This document shows positions 14,621-23,755 of a DNA stretch of 42,358 nucleotides, in pieces. The notes below the pieces were generated by a model. It saw nothing but the letters and a program-made list of their open reading frames with translations, made no database searches and was not told the origin of the DNA. The position numbers and the translations under genes were made by a program. Position 1 is the stretch's first letter. Every line of letters starts with the position of its first letter. The stretch spans positions 1-42,358 of the forward strand of contig NZ_LMQW01000012.1 of assembly GCF_001425485.1 (NCBI RefSeq). Direction: 5' to 3'. This DNA is from Aureimonas sp. Leaf427. GTDB lineage: Bacteria; Pseudomonadota; Alphaproteobacteria; Rhizobiales; Rhizobiaceae.

Positions 14621-15793
14621 ATGACGACATCGGCCTTCGACGCCGGCCGGCCCGCCGGCACCGGTCTCGCCAACTGGCGGGAAGCGCCGCAGAACCGGTG
14701 GAGCTTCCGCCACGTGCGCGAACTCGTGCCGTCCGCGCGCGTCCGGGCGCCGACGACGGGCGGCGCCGAGCCGGATGCGCCCGGCGGCGCGTTGGACGGG
14801 CTGGACGTCGAGCTTCCCGGCGGGGCACGGGGTGGCCTCGCCTCGCTCCTTTCCGCCACCCGTGCCGACGAGCTTCTCGTCTGGAAAAGCGGGCGGGCGG
14901 CCTATCATTGGGCGGCGCCCGACAGCGACCCGGCCGAGCCGCATCTCCTCTTCTCCGTCTCGAAGTCGATCACCGCGCTCCTCGCCGGCATTCTCGAAGG
15001 GCAAGGCCTCCTCGATCCGGAAGCGCCCGTCACGACCTATGTTCCCGAGATGGCGGCGTCCCCGGCCTATGGCTCGGCCAGCGTGCGCGACGTGCTCGAC
15101 ATGGCCGTCAGCCTCGATTTCGAGGAAAGCTATCTCGATCCGGACGGCGCCTTCGCGCGCTATCGCCGCGCCATGCTCTGGAACCCCTGCCCGCCCGGCG
15201 CGACCGAGGGCGATCTCCTGACCTTCCTCGCCACCCTCCGGCGCCAGGACCATGCGCACGGCACGCGCTTTCACTACGCCTCGCCGAACGCCGATCTTCT
15301 CGGCATCATCGTCGAGCGGGCGGGCGGCGCGCCCTATGCGACGCTGCTCCAGACGCTGCTCTGGCAGCCCATGGGCGCGCGGGACGACGCCTCCGTCACG
15401 CTCGACCGGCGCGGCGCGGCGCGCGCGGCCGGCGGCGTCTCGGCGACGGCGCGCGATCTCGCCCGGCTCGGCGATCTCGTCCGGCGCGGCGGCGGCGGCA
15501 TCGTTCCCGCCGCCTTCGTCGAGGATCTCTGGCGCGGCGGCAGCCGGGAGGCCTGGCTCGCGGCGGAGGACCCGGTCGAATCCATGCCGGAGGCGCGCTA
15601 TCGCAGCCAATGGTATGCGGTCGGAGACGAGAACGACTGCCTCTGCGCCATCGGCATTCACGGACAGTGGATCTTCATCGATCCGACCCGCGAGACCGTG
15701 ATCGTGCGTCTGGCCTCGCAGGCCCTGCCGCTCGACGACGCGATCAAGCTCGCGACGGTGCGAAGCTTCCACGCCATCGCCCGGGCGCTCTGA
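14621..15793 (+). CDS. Serine hydrolase of the beta-lactamase fold, NylB (6-aminohexanoate-oligomer hydrolase)-like
   Basis: 390 residues, matching NylB (392). Similarity to my recollection of NylB runs end to end: NWREAPQNRWSF near residue 18, the SxxK nucleophile Ser112/Lys115 (LLFSVSKS), YVPEMA at 140, DVLDM then EESYLDP at 158-174, catalytic Tyr219 (FHYASPNADLLG), GGVSATARDLARLG, GGSREAW and IGIHGQ. Tyr171 aligns with NylB Tyr170, which helps bind the amide. By the same alignment, the positions equivalent to NylB 181 and 266, which tune nylon-dimer activity, differ (Arg and Ala), so that exact substrate is not assured. There is no signal peptide; the enzyme is cytoplasmic and would act on material brought in by the importer. 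It is the last gene of the nine-gene run and follows the deacetylase after 41 bp. Confidence 0.9.
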   Translation: MTTSAFDAGRPAGTGLANWREAPQNRWSFRHVRELVPSARVRAPTTGGAEPDAPGGALDGLDVELPGGARGGLASLLSATRADELLVWKSGRAAYHWAAPDSDPAEPHLLFSVSKSITALLAGILEGQGLLDPEAPVTTYVPEMAASPAYGSASVRDVLDMAVSLDFEESYLDPDGAFARYRRAMLWNPCPPGATEGDLLTFLATLRRQDHAHGTRFHYASPNADLLGIIVERAGGAPYATLLQTLLWQPMGARDDASVTLDRRGAARAAGGVSATARDLARLGDLVRRGGGGIVPAAFVEDLWRGGSREAWLAAEDPVESMPEARYRSQWYAVGDENDCLCAIGIHGQWIFIDPTRETVIVRLASQALPLDDAIKLATVRSFHAIARAL

Positions 15794-15801
15794 ACGCCGT
15801 T

Positions 15802-15823
15802 CCGGCGCACGACGCTGCGCCGG
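15802..15823 (+). terminator. Hairpin after the NylB-like gene
   Basis: CCGGCGCA (15802-15809) pairs perfectly with TGCGCCGG (15816-15823) around a 6-nt loop, 9 bases after the stop. A five-T run (15837-15841) follows 13 bases later. This would end the nine-gene run, though the T run is too distant for a classic intrinsic terminator. Confidence 0.5.
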
Positions 15824-15947
15824 TGCACCTTCGGAATTTTTGGTCGATCGACTTGTAGTGCCGAGATTTTGTGCTTAGCCTGCAACTGCATCGCTTGGCA
15901 GCAGGTGGGTGCGAAAAGCCGGATGTTCCTCGCGGAGGGAGAGGCTC

Positions 15948-17063
15948 TTGAACGCCGTCGATGCCGGCCTGTCCGCCGCCGTGGAGATCCGCCGCATCTC
16001 CAAGACCTTCGGCTTCGGCGCCACGGTCTTCACCGCGCTGGACGATGTGAGCCTCGCGATCCGGCGCAACGAGTTCTTCACGCTTCTCGGCCCCTCCGGC
16101 TGCGGCAAGACCACCCTTCTCCGGCTCATCGCGGGTTTCGAGTTTCCGACCACCGGCGAGATCCGGCTCGAAGGCGCCGACATCGCGGCCCTTCCGCCCT
16201 TCAAGCGGCCGGTCAACACCGTCTTCCAGAACTACGCTCTCTTCCCGCACATGACCGTCGCCGAGAATATCGGCTTCGGGCTGAAGATGCTCGATCGTCC
16301 GAAGGCGGAGATCGCCGCGACGGTCGACCAGATGCTGCGGCTGGTGCGCATGGAGCCGATGCGCGACCGCATGACCTCGGCCATTTCAGGCGGCCAGCAG
16401 CAGCGCGTGGCGCTCGCCCGTGCGCTCGCGCCGCGCCCCAAGGTGCTTCTCCTCGACGAGTCCCTCTCGGCGCTCGACCTGAAGCTCCGCCGCGAGATGC
16501 AGGTCGAACTGAAGCGCCTCCAGGCCGAAACCGGCATCACCTTCGTCTTCGTCACGCACGACCAGGACGAGGCCATGGCCATGTCCGACCGGGTGGCCGT
16601 GATGAGCGCCGGCCGGGTGCACCAGGTCGGCACGCCGCGCGACATCTACGACCGGCCGCAGAGCCGCTTCGTCGCCGACTTCATCGGCGAGACCAATTTC
16701 TTCGAAGCCGAAGTCCTCGCCGTCGAGGGCGCCGTCGCCGAGGTTCTGGTGGCCGGCGAGCGCCGCGCGCGCGTTCCCTGGCGCCACGGCCTGCCACCGT
16801 CCGGCAAGGCCACGCTGGTCGTCCGGCCGGAACATCTGCGTCTCGCGCCCTCCGGGTCCGGCACGGGACTGCCCGCCATCGTCGAGAGCACCGTCTTCGG
16901 CGGCGCGGACACGAAGGTCCTCCTGCGCTTCGCCGGTCGTCCCGCGCCCCTTCTCGTGCGCGTGCCGAACGGCCCCGGCTCGGCCGCGCCGCCCGAGCCG
17001 GGCGCGCCGTTGGAGGTCGTCATGGCAGACGGGGCGGCGACCTTGCTCGCCGAGGCGCCATGA
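15948..17063 (+). CDS. PotA-type ABC importer ATP-binding protein (spermidine/putrescine family)
   Basis: 371 residues from a TTG start. Walker A is GPSGCGKTT, the Q-loop is in [13 protein letters not shown], the signature is [15 protein letters not shown], Walker B is [12 protein letters not shown] and the switch is VTHDQDEAM. After about residue 240 ([12 protein letters not shown]) a C-terminal TOBE/OB domain follows, as in PotA/PotG. Walker B has DES rather than DEP, common in PotA-like proteins. TTG was chosen because GGAGGGAGAGG sits at good distance; an in-frame GTG at 15909 is the alternative. Its stop overlaps the permease start (ATGA). It powers the import of a polyamine-like or other cationic amine together with the next three genes. 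Confidence 0.92.
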   Translation: MNAVDAGLSAAVEIRRISKTFGFGATVFTALDDVSLAIRRNEFFTLLGPSGCGKTTLLRLIAGFEFPTTGEIRLEGADIAALPPFKRPVNTVFQNYALFPHMTVAENIGFGLKMLDRPKAEIAATVDQMLRLVRMEPMRDRMTSAISGGQQQRVALARALAPRPKVLLLDESLSALDLKLRREMQVELKRLQAETGITFVFVTHDQDEAMAMSDRVAVMSAGRVHQVGTPRDIYDRPQSRFVADFIGETNFFEAEVLAVEGAVAEVLVAGERRARVPWRHGLPPSGKATLVVRPEHLRLAPSGSGTGLPAIVESTVFGGADTKVLLRFAGRPAPLLVRVPNGPGSAAPPEPGAPLEVVMADGAATLLAEAP

Positions 17064-18016
17064 GCGAAGCGGCCTTTCCCTTCGTGCCGGAGGAAGCGGC
17101 CGCCGCGAAGGGGCCTGTGCCCGTCAGCCGGCATTCCGGCGCCCGCTGGCTTCTTTCCGCGCCCGCGCTCCTGATCATCCTTCTCGCAAGCCTCGGGCCG
17201 CTCCTCGTCGTCCTCGTCTACTCCTTCCTCTCGCCCGGCCCCTATGGCGGCGTCGTCTGGTCCTTCTCCACGGACGGCTGGGTGCAGGTCGTCTTCCAGC
17301 GCGACATCTTCGACGACACGCTGACCCTTGCCGACGCGCATCTCTCGATCTTCCTGCGCTCGCTCTGGCTGTCGCTGGCGACCACCGTCGCGACCCTCCT
17401 GCTCGGCTTTCCCGTCGCCTGGTTCATCGCGACGCGGCCCCCGCGGCGGCGCGGCTTCTACCTCTTCCTGATCACGCTGCCCTTCTGGACCAACATCCTC
17501 ATCCGCACCTTCGCGGTGATCGAGGTGATCCGCAACGAGGGCGTGCTCAACTCGCTGCTCCTGAAGGCGGGGCTGATCCAGCAGCCGATCCAGATCCTCT
17601 TCACGGACACCGCGATCATGATCGGCATGGTCTACGTCTATCTGCCGCTGATGGTCCTGCCGGTCTATGCGACGATCGAGCGGCTCGACTTCCGCCTGAT
17701 GGAGGCGGCCTACGATCTCTATGCGACGCGCTGGGCGGCGCTGACCCGCATCGCGCTGCCGATCGTCAAGCCCGGCATCGTGGCGGGCTGCATCCTCGTC
17801 TTCATTCCCTCGCTCGGCGCCTACGTGACGCCGCGCGTGCTCGGCGGCGGGCGCCAGCTGATGATCGGCAACCTGATCGAGCTTCAGTTCGGGCAGGGGC
17901 GCAACTGGCCGCTCGGCTCCGCCCTGTCGATCGCGCTTCTCGTGCTCGTGATGATCGCCCTCATCGTCTATGTCCGCTCGGCGGCGGCCGGCGAGGGAGG
18001 CGCGCGCCATGGCTGA
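17060..18016 (+). CDS. PotB-type permease
   Basis: 318 residues with about six membrane segments. The binding-protein-dependent transport motif for ATPase coupling is in [20 protein letters not shown], then [21 protein letters not shown], as in PotB/Pot[20 protein letters not shown] is another family hallmark. The long first periplasmic loop (about 60-100) is also PotB-like. It overlaps the ATPase gene by four bases and the PotC-type gene by eight. Confidence 0.93.
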   Translation: MSEAAFPFVPEEAAAAKGPVPVSRHSGARWLLSAPALLIILLASLGPLLVVLVYSFLSPGPYGGVVWSFSTDGWVQVVFQRDIFDDTLTLADAHLSIFLRSLWLSLATTVATLLLGFPVAWFIATRPPRRRGFYLFLITLPFWTNILIRTFAVIEVIRNEGVLNSLLLKAGLIQQPIQILFTDTAIMIGMVYVYLPLMVLPVYATIERLDFRLMEAAYDLYATRWAALTRIALPIVKPGIVAGCILVFIPSLGAYVTPRVLGGGRQLMIGNLIELQFGQGRNWPLGSALSIALLVLVMIALIVYVRSAAAGEGGARHG

Positions 18017-18818
18017 CGCGACCGCCCGTTTCGACGTCCGGCACATTCCCGGATTCACCGCCGCCTCTGTTCTCGTCTTCGCGCTGCTCTACGCGCCGAT
18101 GGTCGTGCTGGTCGCCTATTCGTTCAACGCGGGCGACTCGATCGCCGCCTGGCGCGGGCTTTCGCTGCGCTGGTACCAGTCTGCGCTCGCCAATCAGGCG
18201 ATCCAGGAGGCGACGCTCAATTCGCTGCTGATCGCGGCCTTCGCCACCGTTCTCGCCACGATCGCGGCGACGCTCGCCGCGCTCGGCACGGCGCGCGGGC
18301 GCCCGTTTCGAGGACGCACCGCGATCTATGCCGCGATCAACCAGCCGCTGATCGTGCCGGAGATCGTCACCGGCATCGCGCTTCTCATCGTCTTCGCCGC
18401 GATCAAGGTGGCGACCGGCTATACCGGCTTCGGCTATCTGATCGCCGCCCACACCGCCTTCTGCATTCCCTTCGCCTATCTGCCGATCCGCGCGCGGCTC
18501 CAGTCGCTGGACCCCGTGCTGGAGCAGGCGGCGGCCGATCTCTACGCGCGGCCGATCCAGGCCTTCCGCCATGTCACGCTGCCCCTGCTCGCGCCGGGCA
18601 TCGTCGCCGGCGCCATGCTCGCCTTCGTCACCTCGCTCGACGACGTGGTGATCAGCGAACTCGTGAAGTCCGGCGGGCAGGAGACGCTGCCCACCTATCT
18701 TCTCGGCCAGGCCCGGCGCGGGATGACGCCGGAGATCAACGCCGTCTCCACCCTGCTTCTCGCCTTCTCGATCCTCGTCGTGACCGCGAGCTACCTCCTC
18801 ACCCGCCCGAAATCCTGA
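18009..18818 (+). CDS. PotC-type permease
   Basis: 269 residues, about six membrane segments. PotC/PotI features are SFNAGDSIAAWRGLSLRWY near residue 40, NSLLIAAFATVLATIAATLA, then LEQAAADLYARPIQAFRHVT as coupling loop and LPLLAPGIVAGAMLAFVTSLDD. The ATG at 18009 has a GGGAGG upstream and overlaps the end of the PotB-type gene. It forms the channel heterodimer. Confidence 0.93.
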   Translation: MADATARFDVRHIPGFTAASVLVFALLYAPMVVLVAYSFNAGDSIAAWRGLSLRWYQSALANQAIQEATLNSLLIAAFATVLATIAATLAALGTARGRPFRGRTAIYAAINQPLIVPEIVTGIALLIVFAAIKVATGYTGFGYLIAAHTAFCIPFAYLPIRARLQSLDPVLEQAAADLYARPIQAFRHVTLPLLAPGIVAGAMLAFVTSLDDVVISELVKSGGQETLPTYLLGQARRGMTPEINAVSTLLLAFSILVVTASYLLTRPKS

Positions 18819-18836
18819 CAGCCTGGGAGCGACCGC

Positions 18837-19898
18837 ATGTCCATTCGCAAGAGAACGGGGGCCGTGAAGGGCCCGATGCTCGGCCTTCTGATCGCGGCGG
18901 GCGCGAGCCTTGCCGCCGTTCCGGCCGAGGCCGCGGGCGAGCTCAACATCTACAACTGGGGCAACTACACCAATCCCGAACTCATCAAGAAGTTCGAGGC
19001 CGCGTATCAGGTCAAGGTGACGGTCACCGACTACGACTCGAACGACACCGCGCTCGCCAAGGTGAAGGCGGGCGGCCACGGCTTCGACATCGTGGTGCCC
19101 TCGGCGAACTTCGTGCCGATCTGGATCGGGGAAGGCCTTCTGACCGAGACCCGGCCGGACGAGATGGAGAACTTCAAGAATGTCGACGAGCGCTGGCGCG
19201 ACGTGCCCTTCGATCCCGGCCGGCACTACACCGTTCCCTGGCAGTGGGGCACGACCGGCATCACGGTCAACACTTCGCTCTACAAGGGCGACATCAACAC
19301 GTCCGCCATCTTTCTCGACCCGCCGGAGGAGCTGAAGGGTAAGATCAACGTCCTGCCCGAAATGACCGACGTGATGACGCTCGCCATTCGCTATGTCGGC
19401 GGCCAGCCCTGCACGGCCGACAAGACCATCCTGAAGAAGGTCCGCGACAAGCTGACGGCGGCCAAGCCCTATTGGCTGTCGATGGACTACGCCACGATCG
19501 AGAAGTTCATCAAGGGCGACATGGGCGCCGGGACGGACTGGAACGGCACGGCCTTCCGCGCCCGCCTCCAGAACCCGGCCATCGCCTACGGCTATCCGAA
19601 GGAGGGCTACGTCGTCTGGCAGGACAGCGTCGCCGTCCTCAAGGACGCCAAGAACGTCGAGAACGCCAAGCTCTTCCAGAACTTCATCATGGACCCGGAG
19701 AACGCCGCGCTGATCTCGGCCTTCGCGCGCTATGCCAACGGCGTGAAGGGCTCGGAAGCCTTCATGCCGGCCGACATGAAGGACGCGCCGGAGATCAAGA
19801 TCCCGGAGGAGTTCGTCGCCGCCGGCTCCTTCCAGCTCGTCTGCCCGCCGGAGGCGCAGAAGCTCTACACGGCGATCTGGACCGAGCTGCAGAAATAG
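18837..19898 (+). CDS. PotD/PotF-type substrate-binding protein
   Basis: 353 residues with a signal peptide (about 1-32, ending AVPAEA). The mature protein opens [20 protein letters not shown], the standard PotD/PotF start, and contains [20 protein letters not shown] and [13 protein letters not shown]. It delivers a polyamine or related amine to the Pot permease. The order ATPase-permease-permease-binding protein is the usual potABCD order. A class III aminotransferase (20685) and an upstream deacetylase (13479) suggest that the ligand is an amine later transaminated. Its stop and that of the convergent tetR gene are one base apart. Confidence 0.93.
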   Translation: MSIRKRTGAVKGPMLGLLIAAGASLAAVPAEAAGELNIYNWGNYTNPELIKKFEAAYQVKVTVTDYDSNDTALAKVKAGGHGFDIVVPSANFVPIWIGEGLLTETRPDEMENFKNVDERWRDVPFDPGRHYTVPWQWGTTGITVNTSLYKGDINTSAIFLDPPEELKGKINVLPEMTDVMTLAIRYVGGQPCTADKTILKKVRDKLTAAKPYWLSMDYATIEKFIKGDMGAGTDWNGTAFRARLQNPAIAYGYPKEGYVVWQDSVAVLKDAKNVENAKLFQNFIMDPENAALISAFARYANGVKGSEAFMPADMKDAPEIKIPEEFVAAGSFQLVCPPEAQKLYTAIWTELQK

Positions 19899-19899
19899 C

Positions 19900-20559
19900 T
19901 CAGGGCCCGGCCTTCAGCCGGCGGAGATAGTCCCTGGAGGCGTCGACCAGCGCCTCCAGGCCGGCCTCGGCCTCCGCCTCGTCCTGCAGCGAAAAGACCT
20001 GCAGGATCAGCCCGTCGATCCCGCAGAGCACGAAGCGGCCGAGCGCCTCGGCGATTTCCTGGCGACGGTCCGCCGGCAGTTCGTCGCCGACCGCCAGGAG
20101 ATCGGCATAGACGCCGATGTAGCTGCGGTACTGACGGGCGGCGAGCCATTCGCTGCCCTTCGTCCGCAGCGCGTAGAGCGTCAGCTCGATCTGGGCGATC
20201 TGGCGCCCGCGCGTGCCCGACACATGGCGCCAGGAGGCGCGCACGATCTCGGCGATCCGCGTGTCGAGGTCGCCCGCGCCGGCCACCATGCGCAGCGCGC
20301 GCTCGATCATGTCGGCGTTCAGCGCTTCGAGAACGGCGAGGAGAAGGGCTTCCTTGCTGTCGAAATGATAGTGCAGCGTCGCCAGCTGGACGCCGGCGGC
20401 CGAGGCGATCCGGCGCGTGGTGACGTCGCCGATGCCATGCTCTTCGAGCGTGCGGATCGCGCCCTCGATGATCCGGGCCCGGGTCTCGATGCTTTTCGGC
20501 GTGCGGACCGACACGGGCGGCGATGCCGGGATTTCGGGACGATCATCGTTTTTGGTCAT
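19900..20559 (-). CDS. TetR family transcriptional regulator
   Basis: 219 residues. The N-terminal DNA-binding domain spans about 25-70: TRARIIEGAIRTLEEHGIGD, VTTRRIASAAGVQLATLHYH, FDSKEALL. The C-terminal ligand domain is poorly conserved, as usual. The ATG at 20559 leaves a short disordered leader before the helix-turn-helix; upstream in-frame starts would run into the tandem repeats. It is divergent from the class III aminotransferase gene, with a 125-bp gap holding two tandem copies of a 16-bp sequence, and is therefore most likely its repressor. It ends one base from the pot operon's last stop and may also regulate that. Confidence 0.92.
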   Translation of the reverse strand: MTKNDDRPEIPASPPVSVRTPKSIETRARIIEGAIRTLEEHGIGDVTTRRIASAAGVQLATLHYHFDSKEALLLAVLEALNADMIERALRMVAGAGDLDTRIAEIVRASWRHVSGTRGRQIAQIELTLYALRTKGSEWLAARQYRSYIGVYADLLAVGDELPADRRQEIAEALGRFVLCGIDGLILQVFSLQDEAEAEAGLEALVDASRDYLRRLKAGP

Positions 20560-20636
20560 TTGACTGAATTTCACGTCCGGCTTAGCCTTCCCTCGATCCG
20601 ATCTCGACGACGAACTGCCGAGCCTTCCGCCCCAAA

Positions 20637-20668
20637 CGTCTCGTTCCACAACCGTCTCGTTCCACAAC
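20637..20668. repeat. Exact 16-bp tandem repeat, two copies, operator candidate
   Basis: CGTCTCGTTCCACAAC occurs at 20637-20652 and again, identical, at 20653-20668 with no spacer. It ends 16 bases before the aminotransferase start, within the tetR/aminotransferase divergent gap. The position suits a repressor site covering the promoter or ribosome site. TetR sites are usually inverted rather than direct repeats, so a simple tandem duplication is also possible. Confidence 0.6.
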
Positions 20669-20684
20669 AAGGTCGACCACCGCC

Positions 20685-22049
20685 ATGCTGGACAGCCCGA
20701 AGAACCACAACGACACGCTCACCCGCTCCATGCTCTACCCCTTCGCCAACGTGACGCATCTGGCGAAGAACCCGCCGCTGGAGATCGTCGGCGGCGAGGG
20801 CGTCCATGTCTTCGACCGAACGGGCAAGCGCTACATCGACGGACAGGCCGGGCTCTGGAACGTCAACGTCGGCCATGGGCGCGAGGAGATCAAGGCGGCG
20901 ATCCGCGACCAGCTCGACAAGATCAGCTACTATTCCGTCTTCGGCGGCACCACCGTCACGCCGGCCGTCGAGCTCGCCGATCTCCTCTGCGAGATGACCG
21001 CGCCGGAGGGCATGGTGCGGGCCTTCTTCTCCTCCGGCGGCTCGGAGGCGGCGGAGGCTTCCTTCAAGCTGGTGCGCCAGTACTGGCGCCAGCGCGGCCA
21101 GCCGACGCGCACCAAGATCGTCTCGCTGAAGCGCGCCTATCACGGCGTGACGCTCGGCGCGCTCTCCTCCAACGGCACCACGGCCTATCGCGAGGCCTAC
21201 GAGCCCCTGGTGCCCGGCTTCTTCCAGGTCGAGACGCCGCATCTCTACCGCAATCCCTTCACGAACGACCACGAGGCGCTCGGGCGCCTCTGCGCCGAGC
21301 TTCTGGAGCGCGAGATCCTCTACCAGGGCCCGCAGACGGTCGGCGCCTTCATCGCCGAGCCCGTGCAGGGCGCCGGCGGCGTCATCGTTCCGCCCGCCAA
21401 TTTCTGGCCGCTGGTGCGCGAGGTCTGCGACCGACACGACATCCTCTTCATCGCCGACGAGGTCGTGACCGGCTTCGGGCGCCTCGGCTCAATGATGGGC
21501 TCGCGGCATTGGGGCGTGAAGCCCGACATCATGAACTTCGCCAAGGGCATCAACAGCGGCTACGTGCCGCTCGGCGCGACGATGATGAACGCCAAGGTCG
21601 CCGACGCCTTCATCACCGACGACGACGCGCAGTTCAGCCCCGCCGCCTTCTTCCACGGCAACACCTATGCCGGCCATCCCCTTGCCTGCGCGGCCGCCAT
21701 CGCCAATATCCGCATCGTCGCGGACGAGAACCTGCCCGACAATGCCGGCCGCGTCGGCGCCTATTTCCTGGAGCGGCTGAAGGACGTGCAGACCCGGCAC
21801 CCCATTCTCGGCGACGTGCGCGGTCTCGGCCTGATGATCGGCGTCGAGCTGGTCTCGGACCCCGAGACCAAGCAGCCCTTCGATCTCGGCCAGAATGTCG
21901 GCGCGCGCATCGCGGACCATTGCCGCCAGCGCGGCGTCCTCATCCGAAACCTTGCCGACACGTTCATCATCTCGCCGCCGCTGACGCTGGGAACCGGCGA
22001 GGTCGATGAAATGGTGGACGCGTTCGAAGAGGCCCTCGGTCGGATCTGA
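20685..22049 (+). CDS. Class III PLP-dependent aminotransferase (omega-amino acid/polyamine:pyruvate type)
   Basis: 454 residues. The cofactor-binding motifs are [48 protein letters not shown]258 in the family pattern [15 protein letters not shown], and the Schiff-base Lys287 in [29 protein letters not shown] is another hallmark. Members include SpuC-like putrescine:pyruvate, beta-alanine:pyruvate and 6-aminohexanoate aminotransferases. The substrate should be an omega-amine, converted to an aldehyde. The neighbours (Pot importer, deacetylase, NylB-like hydrolase) point the same way. No aldehyde dehydrogenase was found in the window, so the next step would lie elsewhere. Confidence 0.94.
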   Translation: MLDSPKNHNDTLTRSMLYPFANVTHLAKNPPLEIVGGEGVHVFDRTGKRYIDGQAGLWNVNVGHGREEIKAAIRDQLDKISYYSVFGGTTVTPAVELADLLCEMTAPEGMVRAFFSSGGSEAAEASFKLVRQYWRQRGQPTRTKIVSLKRAYHGVTLGALSSNGTTAYREAYEPLVPGFFQVETPHLYRNPFTNDHEALGRLCAELLEREILYQGPQTVGAFIAEPVQGAGGVIVPPANFWPLVREVCDRHDILFIADEVVTGFGRLGSMMGSRHWGVKPDIMNFAKGINSGYVPLGATMMNAKVADAFITDDDAQFSPAAFFHGNTYAGHPLACAAAIANIRIVADENLPDNAGRVGAYFLERLKDVQTRHPILGDVRGLGLMIGVELVSDPETKQPFDLGQNVGARIADHCRQRGVLIRNLADTFIISPPLTLGTGEVDEMVDAFEEALGRI

Positions 22050-22072
22050 CCACAACGCGCGGGCCTCGGCAC

Positions 22073-22112
22073 CCCCCGGCTTCGGCAGCGATCGCTCTGC
22101 CGAAGCCGGGGG
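22073..22112. terminator. Strong bidirectional hairpin between convergent genes
   Basis: CCCCCGGCTTCGGCAG (22073-22088) pairs without mismatch with its complement at 22097-22112 around an 8-nt loop. A 16-bp GC-rich stem between the aminotransferase stop (22049) and the RidA stop (22116) is well placed to stop both transcripts. Only a short T stretch follows, so release may need help. Confidence 0.8.
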
Positions 22113-22115
22113 ATT

Positions 22116-22529
22116 TCAGGCGCGGTCGTCTCGAAAGCAGACGAGGTCGATTTCGACCAGGGCTTGACGCCCCAGGGCCGAAACGCCGACCGTGGTGCGG
22201 CCGGGCAAGGGGCCGGTCGCACCGAAATGCCTGCCGTAGACGCCGTTGAACGCCGCGAAATCGCGCTCGAACTCCTTGAGGTAGATTCGAACGAACACGA
22301 CATCGGCGAAGCGATATCCCGTGTGCGCGAGAATGCGGCGGAGGTTCTCGAAGCAAAGCTCAGCCTGCGCGACGATACCGTCGCTGAGGGGCGCCTCGGG
22401 ATCGTCGGGGTCCGTGGGAAGCTGACCCGTGACATGGAGCCAGCCACCCGCCTCCACGGCATGCGACCACAGCGAGGAGGGCGGCGGCGGGCTGGCATCG
22501 GGAACGATGTGATGGACGATCCGGCTCAT
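22116..22529 (-). CDS. RidA/YjgF/UK114 family protein
   Basis: 137 residues. The chorismate-mutase-like trimer fold of this family is indicated by WLHVTGQLPTDPDD, the ENLRRILAHTGYRFADVV helix, VRIYLKEFERDFAAFNGVYG, and the end motif PLPGRTTVGVSALGRQALVEID. The conserved substrate-binding Arg lies in PGRTTV. RidA hydrolyses reactive enamine/imine intermediates made by PLP enzymes; other subgroups act in catabolic pathways, for example on aminoacrylate. It is the last gene of a six-gene operon and its start overlaps the DUF1116 gene's stop (ATGA). Coupling with an amino-acid importer and a DUF1116 protein suggests a role in breakdown of a nitrogen compound. Confidence 0.93.
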   Translation of the reverse strand: MSRIVHHIVPDASPPPPSSLWSHAVEAGGWLHVTGQLPTDPDDPEAPLSDGIVAQAELCFENLRRILAHTGYRFADVVFVRIYLKEFERDFAAFNGVYGRHFGATGPLPGRTTVGVSALGRQALVEIDLVCFRDDRA

Positions 22530-23755
22530 GGCGTTTCCTTCGGATGGGGTAGAAAAGCGGTTTCGCCAGAGAAATCGAGTTCGGCCACCGCTCGTTCGAA
22601 GCAGGCCAGCGGTGCCTCGGCGACCCCGACACCGATCCAACCCGTTGCCCCGTCCCGGTGGGCGATGCCGGTGTGGATTCGCACGTTCCTGGCCTCGGCA
22701 ACGACACGACGTGCGTCCAAGCCGAGCCCAATGCCGTCGCGACCTGCGAGAACCGGGGTTATTCTTTGGTTTCTGTCGACGAATAGGCGCCGCATGTCTC
22801 GGCCCGCCTCGCGTGCTTCGCCCCAATCGCACGTCATCGCCCGAGCCAGCTCCGGCGCGGCATGCGCGACCGTTCCGCCCAATCCGTATGCCTCCATGAT
22901 CGCGCTGTCGCCGAGATCGTGCTGGGCGTCCTTGCGGTCGAAGGGCGGAAAAAAGGCGCCGTCCGGAACCGTCGCGGGCGCGCGGAACCACCGACCTCCA
23001 GCGCCAGCGATGCGGATCGCGCAATCGACGCCATTGCGGGAGATCGCCGTGACAAGCGATGATCCACGAATACCTTGCGCGCGATCGAGACAGAGCTTGG
23101 CGGCGGCCATGGCATAATTGAGGAAGTGTTGCGGGTTTCCAAGAAGCCATTCCGCGACCGCCCCGTCGAGTCCTCGCAGAGACCGAACGAAGGCCAGCAT
23201 GCCGCCGATGTTGCGCTGATGGACGTCGTCCCCAAGGCCGACGGCATCGTCAAGGAGCGGCAGGATCGCAAGGCCTCCCTCGGGAATCGCTTCGGCGATC
23301 GCAATGGCGAGAACCTCGTCCTGCCAACGCAGGCCCGCGGCGACCGTTTCGTCGTAAACGCCGAAGCGAAGCACTTTGCGCCCCGCCTCCGCGAGCGTTG
23401 CATAGGTGACGGCTGAACCGGCGCCGTCGTGCACCCGAAAGACGATTTGGCTCGGCCGAACAACCCCGGCCATCGGGGACACCGTCCCGAGGTCATGGTT
23501 CGATTTGAGGCCGATCTTCCCGTTTCGGATCAGCGATCCGGCCTCGGAGAGCGTGCCGGCCCAGCCCTCATGCAGGACGGCCCCCGCGAGCGCGTTAAAA
23601 ACCGTCGCGGGAATTTCGTCCAGCGAACAGAATGGCGGCCCGGCATGTCCGAGTTGCCCTTCGGCAAGACCGAGAGCTGATCCGGCGCGCTCCAAGCCCG
23701 AGAGGATCGGGCGAGCGCCCGCGATGCGCTCCAGGGCAATGGCGTTCGCGCTCAC
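22526..23755 (-). CDS. DUF1116 family protein (AllG/YlbE-like)
   Basis: 409 residues from a GTG start. DUF1116 hallmarks are seen: VSPMAGVVRPS (92-102), KVLRFGVYDETV, GLGDDVHQRN (173-182), FLNYAMAAAKLCLD (211-224), GSSLVTAISRNGVDCAIRI (231-249), RWFRAPATVPDG, DSAIMEAYGLGG and the C-terminal NVRIHTGIAHRDGATGWIGVG. In E. coli YlbE (AllG) works with FdrA (AllF) and YlbF (AllH) in allantoin degradation and has been linked to oxamate carbamoyl transfer. No FdrA or YlbF homologue is visible here; the partners are instead a polar amino-acid importer upstream and RidA downstream, all with overlapping genes. Function here is therefore open, perhaps carbamoyl transfer on a different imported nitrogen compound. 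Confidence 0.85.
   Translation of the reverse strand: MSANAIALERIAGARPILSGLERAGSALGLAEGQLGHAGPPFCSLDEIPATVFNALAGAVLHEGWAGTLSEAGSLIRNGKIGLKSNHDLGTVSPMAGVVRPSQIVFRVHDGAGSAVTYATLAEAGRKVLRFGVYDETVAAGLRWQDEVLAIAIAEAIPEGGLAILPLLDDAVGLGDDVHQRNIGGMLAFVRSLRGLDGAVAEWLLGNPQHFLNYAMAAAKLCLDRAQGIRGSSLVTAISRNGVDCAIRIAGAGGRWFRAPATVPDGAFFPPFDRKDAQHDLGDSAIMEAYGLGGTVAHAAPELARAMTCDWGEAREAGRDMRRLFVDRNQRITPVLAGRDGIGLGLDARRVVAEARNVRIHTGIAHRDGATGWIGVGVAEAPLACFERAVAELDFSGETAFLPHPKETP

Noticed and set aside
10602-14828. A minus-strand open frame of about 1,400 codons
   Set aside because: It runs antisense to LivM-, GMC- and HDAC-type genes with clear homology, is Arg/Gly/Glu/Asp-rich low-complexity translation, and shows no domain. 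High GC in the third codon position makes such shadows.
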